Assembly (NCBI GenBank): GCA_000827205.1 | Contig: KN832566.1 | Location: 204,543 to 268,542, forward strand | From: Plicaturopsis crispa FD-325 SS-3 | Lineage: Eukaryota > Basidiomycota > Agaricomycetes > Amylocorticiales > Amylocorticiaceae | DNA: 64,000 nt | Direction: 5' to 3' | Part shown: positions 44,891 through 56,452 of the stretch, piece by piece | Layout: each line of letters starts with the position of its first letter | Position numbering within the stretch: position 1 is the stretch's first letter | Made by a program: the position numbers and the translations under genes | The notes under the pieces: generated by a model | Databases searched by the model: none | The model's input: the letters and a program-made list of their open reading frames with translations, nothing else | What the model was told of the DNA's origin: nothing

Positions 44891-46676
44891 ATGTCATCCT
44901 TGGACGGCGCGCTCGTACCAGCAGCTCAGTCAAATGGAGGCCTACACACTTCGACAGGTACAGAGCTCCCAGGAGACGTTGTTCCAAGGGAAACAAGTGA
45001 TGTAGAAATGCACGAACCATTAGAGGAGCTGTCAGGAGAGAAAAGCCATCAACCCGTGGAAGAGCAAGATGAAGAGATGGACGACCTGTTCGGAAATGAC
45101 GAGGATGTCGATGACGCGAAATTGGAAGGGTGAGGGCGTGTGCCATGAACTGGTAGTTCTCAGTTTTTGCTCACCCTGAAAACATGCAGCGCACAGTCTG
45201 GCGCGTCTGTGACCGGCTCGGAGAGGTTGACAACGCCTGAAGCTGAACACCGTAAAGCCCTGGAGTATGCGGAAGAGGAAGGCGATCCTGAAGGTGTGAT
45301 CGAGCACCAAGTTCAGGCAGACGTATCGTTTCCGAATATCCCTCGGCCTCATAGCTCAAATGGAGATGTAAGCTCATCTTTCTCGAGCATCTTGCGTCTG
45401 CTAATATTATCCATCACATAGCACTGGGTTATCCGGATGCCCAATTATGTGACTGTGGACTCCAAACCATACCACCCGGATACATATATGGGCCCTGAGC
45501 AGGACGACGACGAGTCCATCCAAGCGGAGACGTTGCGAGAAAAGAGCAACGTTATCAAACTTAAAGTGGAAAACACCGTTCGGTGGAGGTGGGTTAAGGA
45601 TAAATCGGGACGCGACGTGAGTATTCCACACTTTGCGAACCAGATACAGGAGGACTCTTATGCTTCCATTTTCGTAGCAAAAACAATCCAACAGCCGTGT
45701 TATACGCTGGTCTGACGGCTCCCTGAGTCTTCGGCTAGGAAAAGAACTATTCGACATCAATCAAAGCATCGATACTTCCGGTGGTATCGCGCGGCAGTCT
45801 TTTGGCGGGTCGCAGTCTTCGCAGTCGCAGGTCCTGAGCTCACAGCCACCACCAACGCCAGCGACACCGGGCAACAAATCACAAGGTCTCACATACCTCG
45901 TAGCCCAACACAAACGCGCACAGGTCCTGCAGTCAGAAGCCCTTGTGACAGGCTTCATGAGTCTCCGGCCGACGGGCATGCAGTCCGAAACGCACCGCAT
46001 GCTGGTGCGCGCTGTTGGTCAGAAACACAACAAGGTCGCCCGCCTGCGCATGGCCCCCGACCCAACGGTGGACCCCGAGCGCGAAGTGCAGGAGCTCATG
46101 AAAAAATCGGCGAAGAAGTCGAAGAAAAAGACGGACGAAGATGGCTTCAGCCGAAAGCGGCGCTCGGGACTCTCCCGGAGACGCAGCGCCTACGCCTTCT
46201 CCGACGACGAAGAGGATATGGGGTTCGAGCCATCCGACGACGACGACATGGAGGGCCCTGGCAGTCGGAGGAAAGTGCAGAGGAAGGCGTCGGAAGATGG
46301 GAAGAAAGGTGGAGATTACCAGGAGGACGATTTCGTCGTCGCCGACGAATCGGACGAGGACGCAGGCGATGAGGGGTCGGACTCCACCAGGAAAAGGAAG
46401 AGGAGGGGTGGCGGCGAGGAAGAGGAAGACACGTTGGAAAAGTTGGAGTCTCAAATTAAAGAGCGCGAGGAGGAAGAGAGGAAACGTCGCCGACGAGATT
46501 CTGGTGGTGGGGGCAAGGAGGGGTCTGGCGCAGACGCTGACGAGCAGGACGGCGAGCAGATGGACATCGAAAGCGAGGAAGGCTCAGATGAGGAGGAGTT
46601 CAAGGTCAGGCGGGCGGGGGCGGGTTCGACACGGAAAAAGAGAGTCGTGGACTTCGAAGAGGAGGACGACGAGTAG
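44891..46676 (+). CDS. LEO1: RNA polymerase II-associated protein Leo1 (Paf1 complex)
   Basis: Subunit of the Paf1 complex, which travels with RNA polymerase II and guides histone modification during elongation. The ATG at 44891 starts MSSLDGALVPAAQSNGG. An acidic region with MDDLFGNDEDVDDAKLEG leads to the conserved core: RPHSSNGDHWVIRMPNYVTV, SKPYHPDTYMG, VIKLKVENTVRWRWVKDK, then over an intron SNSRVIRWSDGSLSLRLGKE and LFDINQS. Further conserved blocks are LTYLVAQHKRAQVLQSEALV and RPTGMQSETHRMLVRAV, then the basic stretch VQELMKKSAKKSKKK. The C-terminal third is almost entirely charged (Asp/Glu and Arg/Lys runs), typical for Leo1. Stop at 46676, convergent with the ataxin-10 gene 153 bp away. 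Confidence 0.95.
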
Positions 46677-46829
46677 ACGTCTTGTTTTACTGAACATATT
46701 TATTCTCGCTACATACTCCCCATCCACCTTGTTGCTAATTGCTATACATATTGTTCGTGCTTTGTCCACGAGTTTTGGATACAATGTGCGCGCCCGTTCC
46801 TTTCCTACCCTTTCCACACCAATAATTAT

Positions 46830-48989
46830 TCATTTCCTGATAGCGTCGGGGTCATTTTGGAGCACCCCATCTTCGTCCCAACTCCCGCCTGGCTTGATAG
46901 CATCGACCACGGCCTGGCTTTCCTCGTTTCCAATGAGCAGATTCCGTAACGTGAAGATTGCATGCTCGCGAAGATCTAAGTCGCGTTATCTCAGCTTAGA
47001 GCAAGGTGGCGGAGACGTTATACGCACAAGGGTTCCGCTCATCCACGACGCAGAGATTCATTACTACGGGAAGGCCGCCGCATTCCCTGACGCGGTCTTG
47101 CACCACCTTGGTACCATTGCATAGTATACCCAGAAGTCGAACCAGGTCGCGCTTCAGGTACAGGAAACCGGTGGGATCCGCAGCAGCCTGCGTTGGCGTC
47201 GTCGCCCCAGGCGCGGTGACCGGTTTACCGAACTTTATTCGGGGAAGGAATATGTCTAGCAGACGGAGCAGCTCTGCCAAGTCAAACTAATCTGTGAGCT
47301 GTGTTTCGCTGAGCGGGGCGTCCCGTGGCTCACCTATTAAGCTTTCCACTAATCCCTGGCCGCTGGGCGAGCGCATTTCGTTCAGGGTGTCCTGCACAGT
47401 CGCTGCGGATGACGGTATTGAAGCGCTGCTATCCTCGAGCAGCAGAGCTATCGTTACAATGCACTGTGTGATCAGGACAAGCGCCTCGCAAACTTTCGGC
47501 AAAATCATGTCGAGCTCCTGCAAAGGCTGCTGCGCAGACGCAGCTGTAGGCGTCGCAGGACTGCTGGGGTCCGAGGCCAGGGCACGTTCAATAGCGCGCT
47601 GTGCGTATGAGGAGAGCGCGAAAAACTGCGATGATAGCATAGGGTTCAATCCGCTATGGATTTCCAGTTGCTCAGGGGAGATCTCTGGCGTCGACTGCAA
47701 ATACGAGTCCAGTAGCTTGAGGAGTGTTGTTTGATGAGGAGTGATAATTTCATCCTGTCTAAAAGCGAAAATAAATTAGCAAGCCAAACGGATGAGTTGT
47801 TCGGTTTGAGGCATACATAACAAGTCTCGCGTAGAGCTTAGGCGTTAGTTTGCCTTGAAATAGCCTAGTAAATATCTCGTAGCTGCACATAAGCAGAAAA
47901 TTCAGCGGGATTGTTGAATCGCCCAAAAAAAATTAGAACATACCCCAGATCAAACGCCTTTGCACCATCACTGGATTCCTCCTCTTCATACACTGATACC
48001 ATGCGGTCCAGGATAGTTATACAAGTACGTGCGCCAATGGGTGTGGTACTCAGCATATGCCTGTGACACCGTCAGTATATTTCCTTGGGGGCCGTGTACT
48101 TGCATATGAAGCACACGAGGACGAGAAAAGCTATGAATGAACGTACGCTCGTTCCTTGCTCCCATGAATGCAATTAAGCACTAAGACAAGAGCTGAGAGG
48201 ACAGTACGAGAATCGGGAGAGGCGATGAGCCGTCTGTCCTAGCATCAAAAAATTAAGATACCATGCTGAGTGAAACAAAAATGGACCAACATACACAAGG
48301 ACAAGCTGTTCCTCTGGAAGGTTCATGTATGTTGTCCATAGGTTGCTCATGAGCCCTTCATTAGTAGTTACGAGGTTGGACAGCGTCTGCGATAACGTTC
48401 TTGCGACCGGAAAGGCTGTAAGTTGAGAATCATTGGCCCCGGTCAGAGGGATATGTGTGGAGCGTGCGTACTAGCTTCCTCCTCGAAAGCAGACCATGAT
48501 GTATGGTAGTAGATCAAACGCCGTATCTCGGGCTCATTCTCGCTGTTGAATTCAAGTCTATTCAGTGCCAAATTTCCAATGCATATTGCACACCCAGCTC
48601 ACAAAGCTCTTGCTTGATTTTCGGGGACTCCTGCGACGATGTTCCGCGTGAATCTGCCCAGTGCGCTGCAAAGTCCTCTCAACGCGTTCTCGTCGACGTC
48701 TTCAGCTCCCCACTTTGCATCGGCGAGTAGCAACCACAGTCGTCGCAAGTCGGGCCATATGCTTGGCTCCTCTTCCCCCATCCGTGCCCTGCGATGGTGA
48801 ATATCCCAACGTCGCGTGCAGTAGCTGGACAAACCTGAGCTCCTCATCTTCCCGGAGTTCCTTTGCGCTATCGTCTATGACGTTGGTCGCTGCAGACACG
48901 CTAGCGCAGTCATGTATGTCGACATTAACACAGGCGGCGTGGAACTCCGTCTTCATTGCGTCGAAATCCTCGAAAACAAGAAAAGACAT
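46830..48989 (-). CDS. Ataxin-10 domain protein
   Basis: Armadillo-like helical protein of the ataxin-10 family; the yeast relative is Ctr86/Copper-transport-like. The C-terminal ataxin-10 domain is clear: GFLYLKRDLVRLLGILCNGT, VVQDRVRECGGLPVVMNLC, VVDERNP joined over an intron to DLREHAIFTLRNLLIGNEES and QAVVDAIKP. The N-terminal part starts at the ATG at 48989 (MSFLVFEDFDAMKTEFHAAC). Intermediate exons include ENALRGLCSALGRFTRNIVA and NLALNRLEFNSENEPEIRRL with IYYHTSWSAFEEE, showing helical repeats. Introns are many and short. The start is 168 bp from the divergent VMA12 start, so the two share a promoter. Cellular role in fungi is uncertain (cytokinesis-linked in some species). Confidence 0.88.
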
Positions 48990-49157
48990 GGCCAGTATAT
49001 ACAGAAAAGCGATAGAGCGGCAGGGGGTTATATATACAAGCAGAAACTGTGCAGCGAGACCCAACTTGCGGCGGTGGTCGTGGTGGCAAGGATACAGGAA
49101 AAGTTGATCGCGTTTCACCTCCATCCTGGACTCCACCGCCTCGTCCTGGCCTCGTCT

Positions 49158-49961
49158 ATGGCAAAAGCACAGAAAACCGAGTCTGACCTCAACATCTCTC
49201 TTGAATCGCATCTTGTAGACGCGCTACGCCCTCTTCCCAAGCTATTGCCCGCAGAATTGTGCGACCGACTTTTGCCTTACCTCGACGCGCCCAAAACTGC
49301 TGCCCCAGCTACAGACGCTCCGCGTCGCACAATTCCCTACGCTCTCCTCGATGCAATCTCCAAGTGGTCTCGCACGACTGCTGGCCTTGATGCCCTTACC
49401 GCGCAGACGCCCAAACTCGATCCGCGCTCGTACACGATGATTGCGCTTTTGGCCGGGACCACCACGTCGCCCGAGCGGAAGTTCCCCGCGTATGTTCCGC
49501 AAGAAGATTTGGACGCGCAAGCTCGACAACGAACCAAGGATGATAAACGGGCACTGACCACCCTCCTCAACGCACTGCTGAGTATCGGCGGGTGTGGTTT
49601 TGCGACATGGTGGGCAGCCGACAGGCTTCATTGGAGAAATGAATGGGTGAGTACCCACTTATACGCGCAGTCGACATTGTCTGACCGCGTCTGAATGTAG
49701 CGGGTCTTGCTTGCTCTTTTCGCGTCCACTGTGGTCGCAATCGCCGAAGCAGGGCTGTACATCATATGGGATTCCCGTCGGTCTACCGAGCGCGCACGCA
49801 GAGCCCGCCGCTCTGAAGCTCTTGCCAACAGGCGCGAGAAGCAAGACAGTTTGGCCAAGAGCTCTGGTCCCATCGTGACATTACCAGATGATGACGAGAC
49901 ACAGCCCTCCGGTCTCCGTCAAAGGGTGATACCGGCCGTGGGCGCTGACGAGGACCAATGA
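49158..49961 (+). CDS. VPH2: Vma12/Vph2-type V-ATPase assembly factor
   Basis: ER membrane protein needed to assemble the V0 sector of the vacuolar proton pump (TMEM199 in animals). Two exons. It begins MAKAQKTESDLNISLESHLV, then a cytosolic part with PPYALL-like IPYALLDAISKWSRTTAGL, and the family block YTMIALLAGTTTSPERKFP. Two transmembrane segments follow: LLNALLSIGGCGFATWWAAD and, after the intron (about 49647-49701), VLLALFASTVVAIAEAGLYI. The C-terminal tail is charged, with basic RRSTERARRARRSEALANRR next to the membrane. It ends GADEDQ. The layout of two close membrane spans and a basic tail matches Vma12. Confidence 0.9.
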
Positions 49962-50078
49962 CTTGTGGGCGCTCGGATGTCCTTCCATGTGCACTGGGTA
50001 GCGCAGGACTTTGTTTAAGTATTTGACGTGCAGTGGAAAGCTGCGCCCCTTGCCGCGTGTAACGACACAGAGCATATA

Positions 50079-51019
50079 CTATTGGTAGACTTGCAGTGTC
50101 TTCATTAGCAAACTAAGATACCAACCAGTGAGTCCCCATACTTCCAGCCTTCCCTCGCGCCCGCCGCCTATTTCGTCGCGTTGCTCAGGATCACTGGACC
50201 AGTGTACACCCTCTACAAGATCAGAAACTGTCACAGCGAAATACGGACGCGTGCCGCGGAACTTGTACGTGTGCAGACGGGTGGGCGACGCAAGCGCTGA
50301 AAGCGGAAGATGGAAAACGTTTGCTACTTCGGGGTGCGAGATGCGCAGGGATGATAAGGACAGTGAAGGGAGGGGCGCGTCATGGTTTGCTGTTGCTGTA
50401 TCGCTTGAGGCACTGTCTCGATGGATGAATCCCTGGTCTGGCCGTCATACCGGCACATTCCACGCATGAGCGGGAGATTCTTACGACAAATGGCCACACC
50501 CTCATGTTGCCGCTGAGGGAAAGTTCAGGAGGCGCGATCTCGCCTAGGATTTCTACTTGAGCAGGTTTGACGCCGACCTCCTCGTCGGTCTCGCGAAGAG
50601 CTGCGGCGAGGAATGACTCGTCTGTCTAGGGCAGAATGGCACGTTCTGATAAGTAGGCTTCCTATGGTCTATGCAACGGCATTGTAGCGCACCTCATCCA
50701 CTCGTCCCCCCGGAAAGCTGCATATTATATAGATCAGGATGCTATGAAGTATCCCGAGGCAGCTCGATATGCACCTTACCTCGCCCGAGTGGGTTCGCAG
50801 CTGACCGCGAACCTCGAGCAGCACTCCCGGTGTATTGTCTACATTACAGAAAGGAATGAGGACTGCTGCATTCCGCTCAGAGTCTTGCGACGGGGGGTCC
50901 CATGGCTTGGGGGATGCAGAACCGAGGGCGACTCGGATGGCCTGCAGGCTGTTCAACGTGAACGGGCTCTGCAGCGAAAGTAGCGGTGATATCGACGTCC
51001 TCAGTGTATTGGAAAGCAT
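50079..51019 (-). CDS. PCD1: Nudix hydrolase, Pcd1-like CoA diphosphatase
   Basis: Cleaves the diphosphate bond of CoA or its oxidised derivatives; the yeast enzyme is peroxisomal. The ATG at 51019 starts MLSNTLRTSISPLLSLQSPF. The body has AAVLIPFCNVDNTPGVLLEV, LRTHSGEV joined to SFPGGRVDE, and over an intron DESFLAAALRETDEEVGV, which together make the Nudix box (G-x5-E-x7-RE-x2-EE-x-G). Then VEILGEIAPPELSLSGNMRV and FPLPSLSLSSLR-like sequence. It ends VWGLTGWYLSLLMKTLQVYQ, as in the CoAse/NUDT7-type group. No SKL signal is visible at the C-terminus. It is convergent with VPH2 and divergent from the BRAP2 gene. Confidence 0.85.
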
Positions 51020-51229
51020 GTCTTTGCTTTCAGGACCATGAATTGTAGAAAGTTAAAAAGGAAAGCAGAAATTTGACTTGAAAGCCTAGAAGAACAGGAC
51101 GCAAGAAAGAGCACCGAAAGAGCTGAGAAAGAGCAAGAAAGCGATCGGCAATCTTCGCGGGGTAGCCGTCGACTGTAAACACTCTTGTACCCGACCCCCA
51201 TGTCGGCATCGAACTAAACGGCAGATAAC

Positions 51230-53244
51230 ATGCGAGGCTATCATATCCGCATATCTCTGCACCGTAAATCCGAAATATCGACGTCGTATCCGCAGACTTC
51301 AGCTGAGAGCAGCGTATTCACACCCAGTTTGCTCTTCCAACCCCTCCCCGCACACACACCCAAATCGACCGCGCGGAAGAACGCGCTTTTCAACCCCAAA
51401 CACAAGGATTACAGATTTGGACCCATCAGAATAGACTGGGTAGACTTCGAAACCATGAGCAAGCCAGCCTACACGGCCGGCAAGGAGAAGGAGCAGCGCG
51501 GTATGTGCCAGGCATACTGTACGGTACATATGCATCTCTGAAATGTATGTGCCACGCAGGCCAAACTACTGCGACGTTCGTGGCCCGGACTAAGGCTGGG
51601 TCTACGAATCTGCCCGAGGGGACTGTTCATATATTCCGTGACTCTAACAAGAAATCCTCCGCCTCCGGTGAGATAGAAGCGGCGGCGTCATCTTCCCCCC
51701 TACCTATGGACGACGCTGGGGGTGTTACGCTAGGTGTCCTGGCTGTACCGTCGTGGATGACACCGTCAGATTTCTTGACCTTTGTCGCCCCGGCTGCTGA
51801 CGGTATGTCGCATCTCAGAATGATCCGGTGAGTTTTTGAGGCGCTGAATACGACAGGCTACACTTACACAGCGATTCAGTGACTCTGCACCAAACCGCTC
51901 CATGGTCATCATTCAATTTCCGAAGGCAGAAGATGCTGCCGAATTTACCGAGGCTTACAACGGAAAGCCGTTCAATTCAATGGAAGTGCGTAACGCGTTA
52001 ATTTCGCGTAGAGCTGTACCGCTGATTCATCACAGCCCGAAACCTGTCATGTTGTCCGTATACTATCCGTTAATATAGATCCGGACGATACTGTCTCCCA
52101 GGCAATTTCACGTTTAGGAAGCGCTCAACCGTCCATGTATGAGCTGCCCACCTGTCCCGTATGCCTTGAGCGGATGGACTCGGCCGTCACAGGTCTTATA
52201 ACCGTTCCTTGTTCGCATACATTTCACTGTATGTGCCTCAGCAAATGGGGCGACAGTCGCTGTCCTGTCTGCCGCTACTCCCAGAATCTCCTTTCGTCGC
52301 ACCCAACCTCGTCACGCTCCTCCGTGCCCATCCCATTCGCAAACCCATCGACACCGTCCCTTTCCGCATGCGTGGATTGCTCGTCCACAACGAACCTGTG
52401 GATATGTCTAATCTGCGGCAACATCGGCTGCGGACGGTACGGACGCGCACATGCACAAGCCCACTATGAGCGGACAACACATCTGTACGCGCTCGAGCTC
52501 GAGACGCAACGCGTATGGGACTATGCGGGCGACGGGTATGTGCACCGGCTTATTCAAAACAAGGCTGATGGGAAGCTCGTCGAGCTGCCGAGCGCGTCGA
52601 TGGGCGGCTCGCGGGAAGGCGGCACCACGGATGGTGGACTCGGCCCTAGCCTCGCAGATCGCCTGAGCGCAGAGAAGATCGAGGCGATTGGCATCGAGTA
52701 CTCGTACCTGCTGACGTCGCAGCTGGACTCCCAGCGCGCATATTACGAAGAGCAAATGAACAGCTTGCAGAGCAAAGTTTTGGAAACCCTTGGGATGGTG
52801 GAGCGGCTCAGTAGCGAGATCAAGGAGGAGAGGGCAGCGGTGCGGGAAGAACAGGCTCTGCGAAAGCAGGAGGCGGACGCCAGGATCGCGGAGGCAGAAA
52901 GGGACAAGATCAAGGCGGAGAAGCGCGCAGATAAGTTAACGGAGGTAGCGAAGAGACTCGAAAAAGAGCTGAGGGAAGAACGGGCGGTCAGCGAGGGCCT
53001 AATGAAAAACCTGGCGAAGATGAAAGAACGCGTGGAGCAGGCGGATAAGGACAAGGCGGATTTCCACGGCAAAATTGCAGACCTGGAGGACCAAGTTCGC
53101 GACGTGATGTTTTTCCTGGATGCCAAGACCAAAATCGAGCGAGGCGACAATGAGGTTTCCGAAGCAGCAGGAGGATCCGTCGAGGTACCCGTGCGCCCTC
53201 CTTCTCCTCGAGCGACAAGCAAAAAGAAGAAAGGGCGGAAATAA
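51230..53244 (+). CDS. ETP1: BRAP2/Etp1 RING finger protein
   Basis: A probable E3 ubiquitin ligase of the BRAP2/IMP family (Etp1 in yeast, linked to ethanol tolerance). It starts MRGYHIRISLHRKSEISTSY. The BRAP2 N-terminal domain is seen as GTVHIFRDSN, LGVLAVPSWMTPSDFLTFVA and SMVIIQFPKAEDAAEFTEAY with NGKPFNSMEPETCHVV. The RING finger is LPTCPVCLERMDSAV...PCSHTFHCMCLSKWGD...CPVCR. A UBP-type zinc finger follows (CVDCSSTTNLWICLICGNIG with CGRYGRAHAQAHYERTTHLY). The C-terminal third is a long coiled coil (around 52,750-53,120), ending with the basic tail SKKKKGRK. The domain order fits the family exactly. The start is the first ATG in frame, followed by an ill-conserved leader. Confidence 0.94.
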
Positions 53245-53564
53245 CCCGCTCTTGACGTGTGGCCAGCGAAGGTAAGGCGAACCGCTCGGACTGCGCTTTA
53301 GGAAGACATCCCCACCAACTTTACCCCACTTGTGGTCCCTCGATCCAGCGGCCAGAGAGTGCCCCTTTAAACTCCGTTCAGGTTCTTACTACGGTGTCAC
53401 GGAACTCAGAGGCATGAGGAATTCGATACTAGTGTGCGTGTTTACAACAATCCTGTAAATACGTGTGGTCATCGAGGGCGGCGAAAGCAAGAGAACAGAG
53501 CCAAGAAACAAGTCGCAGAAAGATTCAGATATGATAAATAGTCCAATCCAATATGCAGGCCGAC
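53245..53564. other. Convergent intergenic region, ETP1 / BRN1
   Basis: A 320-bp gap between convergent stops with nothing else recognised. Confidence 0.6.
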
Positions 53565-56452
53565 TTATGCGGCGGGTGTCGCATGCGGATCCCTATACAC
53601 CTATGTTACGCCGGGTTTTAGAACGCTCCCACATGAAGATAGGCGGAGTACATACCTTCAAGTCCCATAAATTACCAACTTGACTCTGCTTGTCCACCTC
53701 GGCCATTTCCTCAGCCATCTCGTCTTCAACGGCGCGAACGCCGCCGTTCTCGGTGGACTCGAGTTTCAGCCCCTGCTCGTTTGCGAGGTGGAGGAGGCAG
53801 ATGAAGCAGAAGCTCGTGCTGATCTCCTCCATCTTCTCGCGCGGATACGACTTCTGCAGACCAGAGAGCACGGAGCTGAACACGCGCGGCTCAGATGGGT
53901 CGGTAGGCAGGGTGTCATCCACGTCCTGTACAGGCGCGCTATTAGCAGCCGTACAAGAAACGACCCGGAAGGGTGTACTACGTACCATCCCGTTATGCTC
54001 ATCCTTCTGCTCAAGTTTGATGTCCAGTCCGCGCCAGATATTCTCCTTCAGCTTTCGCACGTCGACCCGTTTCGCGCGTTTCGCATAGTTGACGAACTCG
54101 GGCTTCACGCGCCGGGTCTGGCCTGCCGTTGCTGCTAGCAGATCCTGCTCGCCTGCGTCTACGGAGGGACCACCCATATCACCGTCGTCGACATCGTCAA
54201 ATCCAGGACCATCGTCATAGTCGTCGTGGAAGAATTGTGTATTGAATGGGATGGCACCGCCATTTGCAGCTGGTAACAGAAGACTGAGTTAGCGCTTGTG
54301 GGTTAAACAGTATGACGAAGAACTCACTCTCGTCACCGTCATCGTCTGCACGACCAGCGGCTTGGTTGGCAGCAGCTTGTGCCCAGAAGTTTTCGTCGAC
54401 TTCACCATCGCCGTTTTCATTGAAACGCACACGCTGCCCGCGCATTTTCAACTACAGTCGCATTCATTAAGTTCTTACCCGTGGACTGAAAACTGGTATG
54501 AGGACTTACCGAAAATTTAGGTTTCAGGAAAAGCGTCACGAGCTGTCGACTGGTGAAATGCATGTCGTCGGGTAGCCTATGATCGTCCTTCTTCTCTTTC
54601 TCCTTGGATTTCTTGCTGCGACTGCCCTTATATGTTCCAGGAAGGTTGATACCCGCCCCACGGGTAACGGGGGCAAACATAGTTTTCGCAGTCTCTTTCA
54701 AATCCACTTCGGACGGAGTGATGAAGTCGATCTTGAATGCCTCTTTCTTCTTCCGTTCACCCTTGGGTGCCGCAGGCTCCGTATTCTCAGCTACAAGATA
54801 AATGGTCAAAAAAAAACGGAGCGGGTCATTAGAGCAAAACGTACGCCTCCGCACGACCCTGCGCAGCTTCCAGTGCTCAGGGCCCGCCCAGTTCTTGAGA
54901 AAGGTCTGGTCGAAGTAGTCCAACATTCCGTTCTCGCCGTCCCCGTCCGTCATCGCCATGACGAGATCTCGCTGGTTGGGGACATTGCGCGGGTCGAACG
55001 GCACGAATGCACCCGGGCGACCGCCGCCGCCGCCCTCGTGCATCTGCTCACCCTCCGCACCAACTGACCCGCTGTCGCCGCCTCCGTAATCGTCCGGCCC
55101 GCCGCCGTAATCATCGCCTACGGCCTGCTCGCCGACGAAAAAGTCCTCGGGCGCGCCATCACCGCCGTCAACGTCCATAGGCATGTCGTTGAACGGTTCG
55201 TTGCCCTCGTCGTCATCGTCGTGTCGGGTGTCTTCGCGGAAGAACGTGTCGTCGAACGAGAAAGAGTCTTTCGAGAAGGAGAATCCAGCCAGGGAGTGCG
55301 AGATGGCCTTGTCCTCGAGCACACTGAGGTCAGGTAGGAATTGCTCTGTGACGGGCTTTAGCAAGCGAAAACACTAAGTTCCAAAGCCGACTCACTCCTG
55401 AGATAGCTGAGGTCAACATCTTCTTCGGGCTCCTGCGGCTCCTCTTCGTCTTCTGCCGACTTGGCCAGCGAATCGCTCGCGTCGAAGACGACTCGCAGGC
55501 CGCCGTCGGTCCCGACGCCGAGACTGAGGTGATTCATGAGCAGGCCCTGCGCTCCGCCCTCGTCAAAGTCAGCGCATGTCTTCTTGAACAGCGGGTCGAC
55601 ACTGAAATCGAGATCGAGCTTCTTGTTGCGCAGCTGCGCGGCGCTCTTCGCCAACGTCGACTCGGGCCTGTGTGTCTTCCGCTTGCGCGGCTGGGACGGG
55701 TCCTGCGCGTCGTTGTCGGACGTGGGCTCGTCGTCGTCGTCACCGTTGCCTTCGGTAGCAAGATTGCTCAGCAACTTCCCTGTCTCGGTGCCGACACTGT
55801 CAACACGACTCGTCCAGATCTTGACGCAGCCGTCGAGCGTGCAGGACGCGCGCTGGAAGTTGATCGTGTTGTCCGTGTTGTTCCTGAGGAGGGACATGTC
55901 GTGGAAATAGTCGATCAGCGCGAAATTCCATGAGTTTGCGGCGTTGATTTTCTGGAACGACGAGGGTCAGGCAGGGCACAGCAGTAAAAAGGTCGGGCGG
56001 CGCAGACGTACGTTGTCGGTGGCCATCTTCATCCACTCCTCAAAGTTGGAGCTCATGACGTCGAGCGGCACGTCGATCATTGCAGGCGCATCGACCGAGG
56101 TAAGCGACTTTTGCTTTCCCAGCGCTGCGCCCCTGGACGCGTCGTTGGTGTCTCCTTCCGCGCCTTCAGACGAGGGCCCCGCTTGTGCATTCTCTGCAAA
56201 TGCGAGCTTGGTGCTCTTCCTCCGCCTGCGCTTTTCGGCCGCGTCGTCGTTTATGTTGACAGATCGCAGTGGAACTCGACCGCCATCGGACGAAAAGCTG
56301 GCGTCTGCGGCGTCGGGTGCGTAGACTTCGCTGACGCGTTTCTTGAGTGGTTGGCGTTGTGGTTTTGGTGTTTCTTGCTCATTATTGTCGTCCGAGTCTG
56401 AGTCCGCGTATGATTTGGATCCCTGAGGACGAGCACGACGTGATTGAGGCAT
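53565..56452 (-). CDS. BRN1: Condensin complex subunit 2 (kleisin, barren/CAP-H)
   Basis: Kleisin subunit that closes the Smc2-Smc4 ring in condensin for mitotic chromosome compaction. The ATG at 56452 starts MPQSRRARPQGSKSYADSDS. The conserved N-terminal kleisin block reads SNFEEWMKMATDNKINAANS, WNFALIDYFHDMSLLRNN and TINFQRASCTLDGCVKIWTS. Then KKLDLDFSVDPLFKKTCADF and GLLMNHLSLG, a long acidic and Gly-rich region (DDYGGGPDDYGGGDSG), LDYFDQTFLKNWAGPEHWKL and FKIDFITPSEVDLKETAKTM. The C-terminal winged-helix part includes QTRRVKPEFVNYAKRAKRVD, VRKLKENIWRGLDI, STSFCFICLLHLANEQGLKL. A last short exon adds VYRDPHATPAA, a typical ending. Stop at 53565. Confidence 0.95.

Noticed and set aside
45933-46454. 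173-codon open frame antisense to LEO1
   Set aside because: Mirror of the low-complexity acidic region of LEO1. No independent coding signal.
46141-47124. 327-codon open frame on the plus strand overlapping LEO1
   Set aside because: It is an out-of-frame reading of the charged LEO1 tail that then runs into the antisense of the ataxin-10 gene. Composition is Arg-rich as expected for such a shadow.
51060-51160. Purine-rich AGAAAGAGC-like repeats between the Nudix and ETP1 genes
   Set aside because: Irregular and short. It reads as pyrimidine-rich leader sequence on the minus strand and is not a clear tandem repeat.
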